Of a stretch of DNA of 64,000 bases, positions 17,304 to 25,278 are shown piece after piece. The translations under genes and the position numbers were made by a program. Under the pieces are notes generated by a model. It did no database searches. It saw only the letters and a list, made by a program, of their open reading frames with translations, and was not told the DNA's origin. Position 1 is the stretch's first letter, and each line of letters opens with the position of its first letter. Source of the DNA: CALAED01 sp035765195 (GTDB lineage: Bacteria > Actinomycetota > Actinomycetes > Streptosporangiales > Streptosporangiaceae); assembly GCA_035765195.1 (NCBI GenBank), contig DASTYC010000023.1, positions 62,001 to 126,000 of the forward strand, given 5' to 3'.

Positions 17304-18041
17304 ATGGACTTCGACGGAAAGGTCGTCTTCGTCACCGGCGGCGGCTCCGGAATCGGCGCGGCATGCGTTCGGAGGTTCGCCGACCACGGAGCTCGGGTCG
17401 TCGCGGCCGACATCAACGGCGACAATGTCGCGAAGGTCGCCGCGGACATCGGCGACGACGTGCGCGCCGTCACGCTCGACGTGACCGACCCCGACGCGGT
17501 GGCCGACGCGGTGGCCGGCGTCACCGCCACCGAGGGCGCCCTGCACGTGGCCGTGAACAACGCCGGGATCACCGGGGCGCTGGCGCCCACGCACACGCTG
17601 TCCCTCGAGGACTTCCGGCGGGCCATCGACATCAACCTGGCAGGGGTCTTCCACGGGATGCGCGCCGAGATCCCGGCGATGCTCGAGTCCGGCGGCGGGG
17701 TCATCGTCAACACCGCCTCGGTGGCGGCGGCGAGCGGCTACCCGTACGCGGCCGCGTACTGCGCCAGCAAGCACGGCGTGCTCGGCCTCACGCGCGCCGC
17801 GGGCGTGGAGTACGCCCAGGCCGGCATCCGGGTGGTGGCCGTGGGCCCGGGCGCCATCGACACCCCGATGACGCGCGCCGCGCCCCCCGAGGTCGCGCAG
17901 GCCGCCATCGAGATGGCCCCCGCCAAGCGCCCGGGAACGGCCGATGAAGTGGCCGCCGCCATCTGCTTCCTGGCCTCGCCCGATGCCTCCTTCATTACGG
18001 GCAGCTACCACGCCGTGGACGGCGGCTACCTGGCGCAGTAG
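17304..18041 (+). CDS. SDR family oxidoreductase (classical type)
   Basis: A 245-residue short-chain dehydrogenase/reductase. It has the cofactor motif TGGGSGIG at residues 10-17, NNAGITG, the active-site YCASK tetrad segment and the C-terminal GSYHAVDGGY typical of FabG-like members. An Asp after the second strand (AADINGD) favours NAD(H) over NADP(H). An AAGGAG ribosome site precedes the ATG. It is in the plus-strand arm after a 95-bp gap that may contain its own control site. It probably oxidises or reduces an alcohol/ketone on the terpenoid or sugar part; no substrate can be assigned. Confidence 0.9.
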   Translation: MDFDGKVVFVTGGGSGIGAACVRRFADHGARVVAADINGDNVAKVAADIGDDVRAVTLDVTDPDAVADAVAGVTATEGALHVAVNNAGITGALAPTHTLSLEDFRRAIDINLAGVFHGMRAEIPAMLESGGGVIVNTASVAAASGYPYAAAYCASKHGVLGLTRAAGVEYAQAGIRVVAVGPGAIDTPMTRAAPPEVAQAAIEMAPAKRPGTADEVAAAICFLASPDASFITGSYHAVDGGYLAQ

Positions 18042-18187
18042 CAACTCCATCAAAAGTCAATTAACACAGATCTGATATTCGCCTTGACCGGCTCTTCACT
18101 TGTGCGAACAGTCGATCAGTTTCACTGGAAGGCAGGGGCGGTTGCCGGAAGTTTTCGCCATCCGCCAATTCCAATCGGAGGACTGAA

Positions 18188-20443
18188 ATGTTGGCAAGGC
18201 TGACCGGCCTCGCACTACGCAGGCCGAGAGCCGTTCTACTGGTCGTGCTGCTCCTGGTCATGGGAGCGGGCACGCTGTCCATGGGGTTGCAAGACCGGGT
18301 GACCGCCGGCGGCTACGAGGACGAAGGCTCCGAGTCGCGTCAGACGACCGCCGTGGTCGAGCAGACCTTCGGGCAGCGCGACCCCAACCTCGTGCTGGTC
18401 GTCACCGATGGCCGCGGGGTGGACAACCCGCAGGTCACCGCGGCGGCGGAGCGGCTACGCCAACGGCTCGCCAAGGAACCGGGGGTCACGAACGTGGCCT
18501 CCTACTGGTCGCTGGGCAAACCCCCCGCCCTGCGCGCGAAGGACAGCGGCGCCGGCCTGGTGATCGGGCACGTCGCCGGCGACTTCGACCAGCGGATCGA
18601 CCGGGCCAAGGAACTGCGACCCCGCTACACCGGCACCGTCGAAGGCCTGCAGGTCAAGATGGGCGGCACGGCGCTGATGTGGCAGGAGAACATCACGCAG
18701 TCGCAAGAGGACGTGGCCAAGGCCGAAAGCCTTGTCTTCCCCCTCACCATGCTGGTGCTGGTGCTGATCTTCGGCAGCATCGTCGCCGCCCTGTTGCCGC
18801 TGGCGGTGGCCTTCGTGGCCCTGTTGGTGGGCATGGCGGTGATGTGGGGGCTGACGTTCGCCTCGGAAACCTCGAACGTCGTGGTCAACATCACCACGTT
18901 CCTGAGTCTGGGCCTGGCGATCGACTACAGCCTCCTGATCGTCTACCGATACCGGGAGGAGTTGCGTAAGGGGCTCGACATCCCGACCGCGATCACCGGG
19001 GCGGTGCGCACCGCGGGCCGCACCGTGGTGTTCTCGTCGGTCACGATGGCGATCGCCTTCACCGCGCTGCTCGTCTTCCCCCACCCGTTCCTGCGTTCCA
19101 TCGGATGGGCGTGTATGGCCACCGCGTTGATCGCGGCCGCCGCGGCCTTGCTGGTGGTGCCGTCGATGCTGGCCTGGCTCGGCCCGCGGGTGGAAAAGGG
19201 CCGGATCTTCCGGCGCAAGCAGGCTCCGGCGGTCGAGAGCGGCTTTTGGCACCGCATGGTCACCTTCGTGATGCGGCACCCGTTCGTGGTGTCGGCCGGG
19301 GTGCTCGTCGGCGTCCTGCTGGTCGGCTCGCCCGCGCTGGGCATGCACCTGCGCCTCCCCGACGAGCAGATGCTGCCCAAGTCCGCGCAGTCGGCCGAGG
19401 TGGCGCAGACCATGCGCACCCAGTTCGACACCCGCGAGCTGTCGACCATCCAGGTCGTGGCGCAAGACATCGGCAACCCGCAGAGCCGCTCGTCCGACAT
19501 CGCCGGCTATGCGACCAGCCTGTCGTCCATGCCCAACGTGGCGCGGGTGGACGCCCTGACCGGCAGCTACACCGAGGGACGCCAGGTGGCGCCGCCCGGT
19601 CCGAACTCGCAGCGCTTCGGCGCGGCGGACGCCACCTACTTGCAGGTGGTGCCGGCCGTGGACGGCTACTCCGAGGACGCCAAGACGTTGGTGGACGACA
19701 TCCGTTCCAGCGACGCCCCGTTCGACGTGACCGTCGGCGGCATCCCCGCCGACAACGCGGACACGTTCAAGACCCTCTACGACCGGATGCCGCTGGCCCT
19801 GGGCATCCTCGCGGTGGGGATGTTCGTGCTGCTGTTCCTGCTCACGGGCAGCGTGGTGCTCCCCGTGGTGGCGATGGTGCTGAGCGCGCTCAGCATGACC
19901 GCCACGTTCGGCGCCGTGGTCTACATCTTCCAGGACGGCCATCTGAGGTGGTTGGTCGGTGACTTCATCACCACCGGCGCGGTCATCTGGATGATCCCGG
20001 TCATGATCTTCGGGATCGCGTTCGGGCTGGCCATGGACTACCAGGTCTTCATGCTCTCCCGGATCAAGGAGGAGTGGGACCGCACCGGTGACAACACCCA
20101 GGCCGTCGCGGCCGGGCTGGAACGCACCGGCCAGGTCATCACGTACGCGGCGATCCTGATCTCCACGGTGTTCGTGGTCTGGGTCACCTCCGGGCTGAAC
20201 TACATGAAGGCGTTCGCCGTCGGCATTCCGCTGGCGATCCTGGTGGACGCCACCATCATCCGCGGGCTGCTGCTGCCGGCCGTCATGAAGATCCTCGGCA
20301 GGGCGACATGGTGGGCGCCGCGGCCGCTGCGGGCCGTGCACGGGCGCTTCGCCCTCCGGGAGGCGGCTCCGGCTCCCTCCGCACCCGCGGCCCCGGCGTC
20401 GTCCACGTCTTCGTCGTCGACCTCGGTCGGCGCGAGGCGTTGA
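18188..20443 (+). CDS. MMPL family RND transporter
   Basis: A 751-residue inner-membrane transporter with the MmpL plan: one N-terminal helix, an extracellular domain (about residues 36-180), a bundle of helices, a second external domain (about 380-535) and a second bundle. Asp-Tyr pairs at D246-Y247 and D617-Y618 match the proton-relay pairs of MmpL3-type pumps. The last 35 residues are Ala/Pro/Ser-rich. These pumps move lipids and lipophilic metabolites using the proton gradient. A strong ribosome site (GGAGGA) lies before the ATG at 18188. In this context it is the best candidate exporter for an amphiphilic product. Confidence 0.92.
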   Translation: MLARLTGLALRRPRAVLLVVLLLVMGAGTLSMGLQDRVTAGGYEDEGSESRQTTAVVEQTFGQRDPNLVLVVTDGRGVDNPQVTAAAERLRQRLAKEPGVTNVASYWSLGKPPALRAKDSGAGLVIGHVAGDFDQRIDRAKELRPRYTGTVEGLQVKMGGTALMWQENITQSQEDVAKAESLVFPLTMLVLVLIFGSIVAALLPLAVAFVALLVGMAVMWGLTFASETSNVVVNITTFLSLGLAIDYSLLIVYRYREELRKGLDIPTAITGAVRTAGRTVVFSSVTMAIAFTALLVFPHPFLRSIGWACMATALIAAAAALLVVPSMLAWLGPRVEKGRIFRRKQAPAVESGFWHRMVTFVMRHPFVVSAGVLVGVLLVGSPALGMHLRLPDEQMLPKSAQSAEVAQTMRTQFDTRELSTIQVVAQDIGNPQSRSSDIAGYATSLSSMPNVARVDALTGSYTEGRQVAPPGPNSQRFGAADATYLQVVPAVDGYSEDAKTLVDDIRSSDAPFDVTVGGIPADNADTFKTLYDRMPLALGILAVGMFVLLFLLTGSVVLPVVAMVLSALSMTATFGAVVYIFQDGHLRWLVGDFITTGAVIWMIPVMIFGIAFGLAMDYQVFMLSRIKEEWDRTGDNTQAVAAGLERTGQVITYAAILISTVFVVWVTSGLNYMKAFAVGIPLAILVDATIIRGLLLPAVMKILGRATWWAPRPLRAVHGRFALREAAPAPSAPAAPASSTSSSSTSVGARR

Positions 20444-20473
20444 CCGGCACGAGAAGAGAAGGGTGAGCGACCT

Positions 20474-20566
20474 ATGAACATAGACCGAGCCCGCCGAGTG
20501 AGCGAAGCGGCCGGGCGTGCGATGAGCCCGTCCGTGCGGCGAACGAGAAAGGGCACGGGCCTATGA
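20474..20566 (+). CDS. Possible 30-residue leader peptide overlapping the sugar dehydrogenase start
   Basis: A short open frame runs from the ATG at 20474 and stops at a TGA overlapping the ATG of the next gene (ATGA at 20563). The 30-residue product is very basic (many Arg) and begins MNIDRARRVSEAAGRAM; I see no family. The overlap could couple translation of the downstream gene. The ribosome site is weak (GAGCG-like), so this may be chance. Confidence 0.3.
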   Translation: MNIDRARRVSEAAGRAMSPSVRRTRKGTGL

Positions 20567-21825
20567 GCAAGGTCGTCATCGTCGGCCAAGGTTATGTCGG
20601 GCTGCCGCTCGCGGTGGCGGCAGCCCGCGCCGGCCATACCGTGATCGGATACGACGTCGACACCGCGCGCATCAAGCAACTGGACGCCGGTGAGTCGTAC
20701 GTCGAGGACATCAGCAGCGAGACGCTGAACGAGATCATGGCGAGCGGACACTATCGTCCGTCGTCGGACCAGTCGGATCTGCGCGGCTTCGACATCGCTG
20801 TGATCACGGTCCCCACGCCGCTGCGAGAGGGCAGTCCCGACCTGTCCTACATCGAGGCCTCGGCCACCACGCTGGCGCGGTATCTGCGCTCGCGGGCGAC
20901 CGTGGTGCTGGAGTCGACCACGTATCCGGGGACCACCGAAGAGCTCCTCGGCCCGATGCTGGAAGATGTCTCCGGGCTCGCCCCGGGCCGCGACTTCTAC
21001 CTGGGCTACAGCCCCGAGCGCATCGACCCGGGCAACAAGACCTGGGACCTGACGCGCACCCCCAAGGTGGTGTCCGGCGTCGACGAGGAGTCGCTCAAGG
21101 TCGTCCGCGAGTTCTACGACGAGCTCGTCTCGGTGACCGTCCCGGTCAGCTCGACGCGGGTCGCCGAGCTCGTCAAGCTGATCGAGAACACGTTCAGGCA
21201 CGTCAACATCGCCCTGGTCAACGAGCTGGCGATGTACGCGCGGACCCTCGGCATCGACATCTGGGAGGCGGTCGACGCCGCCGCGTCCAAGCCGTTCGGC
21301 TTCATGCCCTTCACCCCGGGCCCCGGGGTGGGCGGGCACTGCCTGCCCATCGACCCGGTCTACCTGTCGTGGCGGGTGCAGCGCAGCGTCGGCCGGCTGT
21401 TCCGGTTCGTCGAACTGGCCAACCACATCAACAGCCACATGCCCCAGTACGTGGTGCAGCGGCTGGTGACCGGCCTCAACGCGCGGCGCCGTACGGTCAA
21501 CGGATCGCGGATCTTGCTGCTCGGCCTGGCCTACAAGCCCAACACCGGCGACGCGCGCGAGTCGCCGGCGCTGCGGATCGCGCAGTTGCTGCTGGAGATG
21601 GGCGGCGAGCTGACGGTCGTGGATCCGCACGTGGTCGAGCCGGTGGAGATCGACGAACGGACCGAACGCGTCGAGTTCTCGGCCGCCGAACTGGCCGCGG
21701 CCGACGCGGTGCTCGTGGTCACCGACCACGACGAGTTCGACTACGAGATGGTCGCCGAGCATTCGCGGTACGTCCTGGACTGCCGGAATCGCGTGCCCGA
21801 GGGACCCAACGTCGAGGTCCTCTAG
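20563..21825 (+). CDS. Nucleotide-sugar 6-dehydrogenase (UDP-GlcNAc/UDP-glucose type)
   Basis: A 420-residue three-domain enzyme that oxidises C6 of a nucleotide sugar twice with NAD+ to give the uronic acid. It shows GQGYVGLPLA at residues 8-17, the GYSPERIDPG block, and the catalytic cysteine C260 in GVGGHCLPIDP. The last motif and the length resemble the WbpA/WecC-like branch (N-acetylhexosamine substrates) rather than classical UDP-glucose dehydrogenase; this is a judgement by eye. Together with the Gfo/Idh and DegT enzymes it could build an amino-uronic acid, as in the WbpA-WbpB-WbpE pathway. It lies downstream of the MMPL gene and upstream of the P450 gene. Confidence 0.88.
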   Translation: MSKVVIVGQGYVGLPLAVAAARAGHTVIGYDVDTARIKQLDAGESYVEDISSETLNEIMASGHYRPSSDQSDLRGFDIAVITVPTPLREGSPDLSYIEASATTLARYLRSRATVVLESTTYPGTTEELLGPMLEDVSGLAPGRDFYLGYSPERIDPGNKTWDLTRTPKVVSGVDEESLKVVREFYDELVSVTVPVSSTRVAELVKLIENTFRHVNIALVNELAMYARTLGIDIWEAVDAAASKPFGFMPFTPGPGVGGHCLPIDPVYLSWRVQRSVGRLFRFVELANHINSHMPQYVVQRLVTGLNARRRTVNGSRILLLGLAYKPNTGDARESPALRIAQLLLEMGGELTVVDPHVVEPVEIDERTERVEFSAAELAAADAVLVVTDHDEFDYEMVAEHSRYVLDCRNRVPEGPNVEVL

Positions 21826-21920
21826 GCACTGAACACCGGCCCGTCAAACCGTTCTGCACAACGCACGCACAACGCACGCCCAGCACTCGAGATCCCGATC
21901 CCAGAACTGCGGTGAAACCC

Positions 21921-23141
21921 ATGACCATGACGGAGCGAGGCGCCACACCAGACTTGCGGAAACTGTTGGGATTCGATCCCACCGATCCCAATTTCCGTGC
22001 CGATCCGTACGCGGCCTACGAGCGGCTCAGGGAGACCACTCCGGTGCTGCGGACGCCGAGCTTCTGGCTGCTTACGCGATATGACGAGTGCTATGCGGTG
22101 CTGCATGACGCTCGATTCGGATATCCCGACGAGGACCCCGGCGAGAACTTTTTCATGGCGGGGTTCTCCAAGCAGCGCAACTTCCTCATCTTCATGAATC
22201 CGCCGGATCACACGCGGATGCGCCGGGTGGTCCGCGAAGGGCTGAGCCCGAAGGTCGTGCACGCGCTGCGCCCATACGTCCAGGCCGCGACCAACCGGCT
22301 GCTGGACGACGCGTTGGCCGGCGACGGCACGTTCGACCTGGTCAAGTCGCTGTCGCATCCGCTGCCGTTCGGCACCATCTGCGAGCTGCTCGCGGTGCCC
22401 GAGGACGACCGGACGCGGATCCACAGCCTGGCCGCGGACTACCTGGCCGGCATCGGGGCGTCGTTCGCCATCACCGCCGAGCAGGCCGCCAAGCGCGACA
22501 AGGCGCTGGACGAGCTCAACGCGTACTTCGACCGGCTCGCCGGCGAGCGGCGCCGCACGCCCGGCGAGGACATCCTCACGCACCTGGTGAACAACGCCGA
22601 TACGGGCGAGATGAGCCGGGACGAGCTGCTCGGCACATGCGTGCTGCTGTTCGTCGCCGGGCACGGCACCACCACGAACATGATCGGCAACTCCGTGCTG
22701 GCGCTGCTGCGGCACCCCGATCAGCTCGACAGGTTCAAGAACGAGCCGGACCTCGAAGCCGGCGCCATCGAGGAGTTGCTGCGCTATGACTCCTCGACCC
22801 ACCAGTCGTTCCGGGTCGCCCGCGAGGACGTCGACCTGGGCAACGGCAACGTCGTTCGCAAGGGCGAGCAGGTGCTGGTCGTGCGCGGCGCGGCCAACCG
22901 CGATCCGGCCGTCTTCGATGACCCGCATCGGCTCGACCTCGGCAGGACCGATGTCCGGCACCTGTCGTTCGCGATGGGCCATCACATCTGCCTGGGCTCT
23001 GCGCTGGCGCGGATGCAGCTCAGGGTCGCGCTGCGCACCCTGTTCGACCGGGCCCCGAATCTGCGGCTGCTCGAGGACGAGCTGGAGTACATCCCCAGCC
23101 TGCTCCAGCGCGGCGTCCGCCGCCTGCGCGTCAGCGCCTAA
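21921..23141 (+). CDS. Cytochrome P450
   Basis: A 406-residue soluble bacterial P450. The heme-binding loop is FAMGHHICLG with cysteine C357, ExxR is at E285-R288, and the I-helix oxygen motif reads AGHGT at residues 246-250. The usual acidic residue there (AGHET in most relatives) is Gly249, so the acid-alcohol pair for oxygen activation is incomplete. This can occur in P450s with unusual chemistry or substrate-assisted proton delivery. ATG at 21921 fits the family N-terminus; the frame open further upstream is the shadow of the dehydrogenase gene. It has no ferredoxin gene beside it. Likely role: oxidation of the prenyl-derived skeleton. Confidence 0.92.
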   Translation: MTMTERGATPDLRKLLGFDPTDPNFRADPYAAYERLRETTPVLRTPSFWLLTRYDECYAVLHDARFGYPDEDPGENFFMAGFSKQRNFLIFMNPPDHTRMRRVVREGLSPKVVHALRPYVQAATNRLLDDALAGDGTFDLVKSLSHPLPFGTICELLAVPEDDRTRIHSLAADYLAGIGASFAITAEQAAKRDKALDELNAYFDRLAGERRRTPGEDILTHLVNNADTGEMSRDELLGTCVLLFVAGHGTTTNMIGNSVLALLRHPDQLDRFKNEPDLEAGAIEELLRYDSSTHQSFRVAREDVDLGNGNVVRKGEQVLVVRGAANRDPAVFDDPHRLDLGRTDVRHLSFAMGHHICLGSALARMQLRVALRTLFDRAPNLRLLEDELEYIPSLLQRGVRRLRVSA

Positions 23142-23160
23142 CACGCGCGTCATCCCTCGC

Positions 23161-23184
23161 CCCCACGCCCGCGCCGGCGTGGGG
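23161..23184. terminator. Strong hairpin after the P450 gene
   Basis: CCCCACGCC and GGCGTGGGG form a perfect 9-bp stem around CGCGCC, 20 bp after the P450 stop. There is no U-tract, as is common for actinomycete terminators. It lies between convergent genes and may serve both. Confidence 0.65.
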
Positions 23185-23318
23185 GCGACGCCTGCGCCGC
23201 GCACGGGGCGGAAGACGATGACGGGCGGCGTGGCGTGGCGCGGCGTGGGAAGGTAAAGAGACGAAACCGGCCGGGCCCGTCTCGGGTCCGACCGGTTCGC
23301 CGCCGCTCAGGCGCCTGC

Positions 23319-24035
23319 TCAGAAGATGCCGTTGTCGTGCTGCAGCTGGGCCGGGACCGCGGTCGCCACGTCCCAGTGCTCGACGATCTTGCCGTCCTCG
23401 ACGCGGACGAGCTGGAGGATCGCGTGCGGGACCCCGTCGATCTTGCCTTCCGACTGGCTGAAGACGAAGTTGCCCTCGGCGATGATGCGGTGGAGCCTGA
23501 CGTACTCCACGGAGTTGTCGAGCGGCAGCGGGTTGTGGTGGATCAGCTTGTCCTCGTCGACGTAGTCGTCGATGATCGCGACGTTCCCGCCGATCAGGAC
23601 CTTTTCGATCAGATCGCGAACCAGGTCGCGGTTCTGCGCGGTGCGGTCGAGATCGGTGATCTGAGCGTGGCCCTCCGGCATGAGCGGGTCCCCGGTGGCC
23701 CGGAGGGATTCGGGCTGGATGCCCTCCCAGTGCTCGGCGATCACGTCGCCCGCGACCCGATAGAAGTTGAACAGCAGGACCGGTTCTTCGGCCAAGCCGG
23801 TGACCCGGGCGAAGAGGACGGCGTGATCGCCCTCGCCGATGGCCTGGAGCAGCTCGTATGTGGCACCGCTGTCCTTGGCCTGCTTCACCATGGCCTTCAG
23901 GCCGTCCCGGCCTCCTGGGAAGATCGGGCTGTGCTGAATGAAATCAGGTGCATAATGGCGATCGATGGCGGCGTCTGGATCCGGACCTGTCGTCATTTCG
24001 AGCACAGCTTGACCGACGCGTTCGGCGACGCGCAT
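23319..24035 (-). CDS. SnoaL-like protein with two NTF2-type domains
   Basis: A 238-residue soluble protein made of two tandem alpha+beta barrel (SnoaL/NTF2-like) units: residues about 1-110 (HYAPDFIQHSPIFPGG, then LLFNFYRVAGDVIAEHW) and 120-238 (DDYVDEDKLIHHNPL, then LVRVEDGKIVEHWD). This family includes polyketide and terpenoid cyclases/isomerases, hydroxylases and proteins of unknown role. The start is the ATG at 24035, because AAAGGAG lies at the right distance; a longer GTG start at 24068 lacks one. It is the only minus-strand gene between 12.3 and 31.3 kb and shares a promoter region with the UbiA gene. It could be a non-redox enzyme of the pathway. Confidence 0.8.
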   Translation of the reverse strand: MRVAERVGQAVLEMTTGPDPDAAIDRHYAPDFIQHSPIFPGGRDGLKAMVKQAKDSGATYELLQAIGEGDHAVLFARVTGLAEEPVLLFNFYRVAGDVIAEHWEGIQPESLRATGDPLMPEGHAQITDLDRTAQNRDLVRDLIEKVLIGGNVAIIDDYVDEDKLIHHNPLPLDNSVEYVRLHRIIAEGNFVFSQSEGKIDGVPHAILQLVRVEDGKIVEHWDVATAVPAQLQHDNGIF

Positions 24036-24223
24036 GACAAATAGCTCCTTTGGCTCGGTGTCAAACACTGAGATGACGTAATGCTATTGCCATCTTAGTG
24101 AGAGCGGCATGACAGGTCATTGCCGTCGGGATGGCTGATTCGTACTCTGTTTAGTCGGGCAGCAATGATCTGCCGTCGTTCCTGCCATTTTGGCGACGAC
24201 GTGTTGTTCGTACGTTGGATTTC

Positions 24224-25198
24224 ATGACGACGACGGCACAGACGACCGCGCAGCGGACAGCGCAGCCGGGCGCAGCCGCCCGGCCCAATCGCCTGAGCTC
24301 TTATGCCAGGCTGGCGAACCTGTATTTCTACGACTACTACCTGTGTGTCCTCGTGGTGTGGGCGCTGCTGGCCGAGTCCGTTCGGCTGGACGGCCGCACG
24401 CTGGCGACCATGGCGTTGGTGGTGCTCGGCTGGGTCGGCGTCGTCGCGGCGACGGTCACCTTCGACGACGTGACCGGCTACCGGGACGGCAGCGACGACC
24501 GCAACTACTCGCCCGACCAGGCCGTTCTGCGCAACCGCGCCAACAAGCCGCTGATCACCGGAGAACTGTCACTGGCACAGGCCCTGCGGTTCGGCTACGC
24601 CGCGATGGCGGCCGGCGCCCTGCTGTGGGGCGCCGCCATCGCGGTGGCGCCGCACCGGCCCCTGTGGGCCGCGCCGGTGGCCGCGTTCGTCCTGCTGATC
24701 AGCGTGCAGTACTCGTACGGGCTCAAGATCAGCTATCACCGGGGGCAGGAGCTTGTGCTGCTGCTCAGCCCGGGGCTGATGGTGCTGGTGCCGTTCGGCC
24801 TGCTCGCCGGCGAGGTCACCGGCCTCATCGTGGCCGAAAGCTACCTGTTTGGGCTCTGGAGCCTGCTGGTCTCGCTCTACTCCAACCTGAACGACCTCGA
24901 CGGCGACACCGCCGCAGGGCGCCGGAACCTGGCCACGACGTGCCGCCCGGAGACCTACCGGAAAGTGGTGGCCGCCATCAGCGCCACCGAGATCGTCGCG
25001 ATCCTGGCGGCGCCCGCCTTCGGGGCCGTCTCGTGGTGGTTCGTCGCGTTCCTGATCCCGGTCATGGTGATCCGGGCCCGCCAGCTTTGGCACGGCCTGG
25101 GCCGCGGAGAGTTCCTCGCCGCGCGCAAGCTCGGCATCAACGCGCACCGCATCGGGACCATCGCGTTGATCATCGCCAACCTGGCGCTCACCCACTGA
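24224..25198 (+). CDS. UbiA superfamily membrane prenyltransferase or cyclase
   Basis: A 324-residue integral membrane protein with about eight to nine helices. The first Asp-rich region is FDDVTGYRDGSDD at residues 80-92, followed by RANKP; the second is NDLDGD at 223-228. These bind the Mg-diphosphate of a prenyl donor. The family attaches polyprenyl chains to aromatic or other acceptors; some members act as terpene cyclases. No aromatic acceptor gene (chorismate-type) is seen, and no soluble terpene cyclase is present, so either a prenyl transfer to an unusual acceptor or a cyclase role is possible. I chose ATG 24224 over the TTG three codons earlier. It heads a group with the second ligase. 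Confidence 0.88.
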   Translation: MTTTAQTTAQRTAQPGAAARPNRLSSYARLANLYFYDYYLCVLVVWALLAESVRLDGRTLATMALVVLGWVGVVAATVTFDDVTGYRDGSDDRNYSPDQAVLRNRANKPLITGELSLAQALRFGYAAMAAGALLWGAAIAVAPHRPLWAAPVAAFVLLISVQYSYGLKISYHRGQELVLLLSPGLMVLVPFGLLAGEVTGLIVAESYLFGLWSLLVSLYSNLNDLDGDTAAGRRNLATTCRPETYRKVVAAISATEIVAILAAPAFGAVSWWFVAFLIPVMVIRARQLWHGLGRGEFLAARKLGINAHRIGTIALIIANLALTH

Positions 25199-25278
25199 GG
25201 ACGTACGACGGCGACGCGCCGTACGACACATCACGCTCGCTCACCCGAGCACGACCGCGCACGAGACGGAGACTTACC

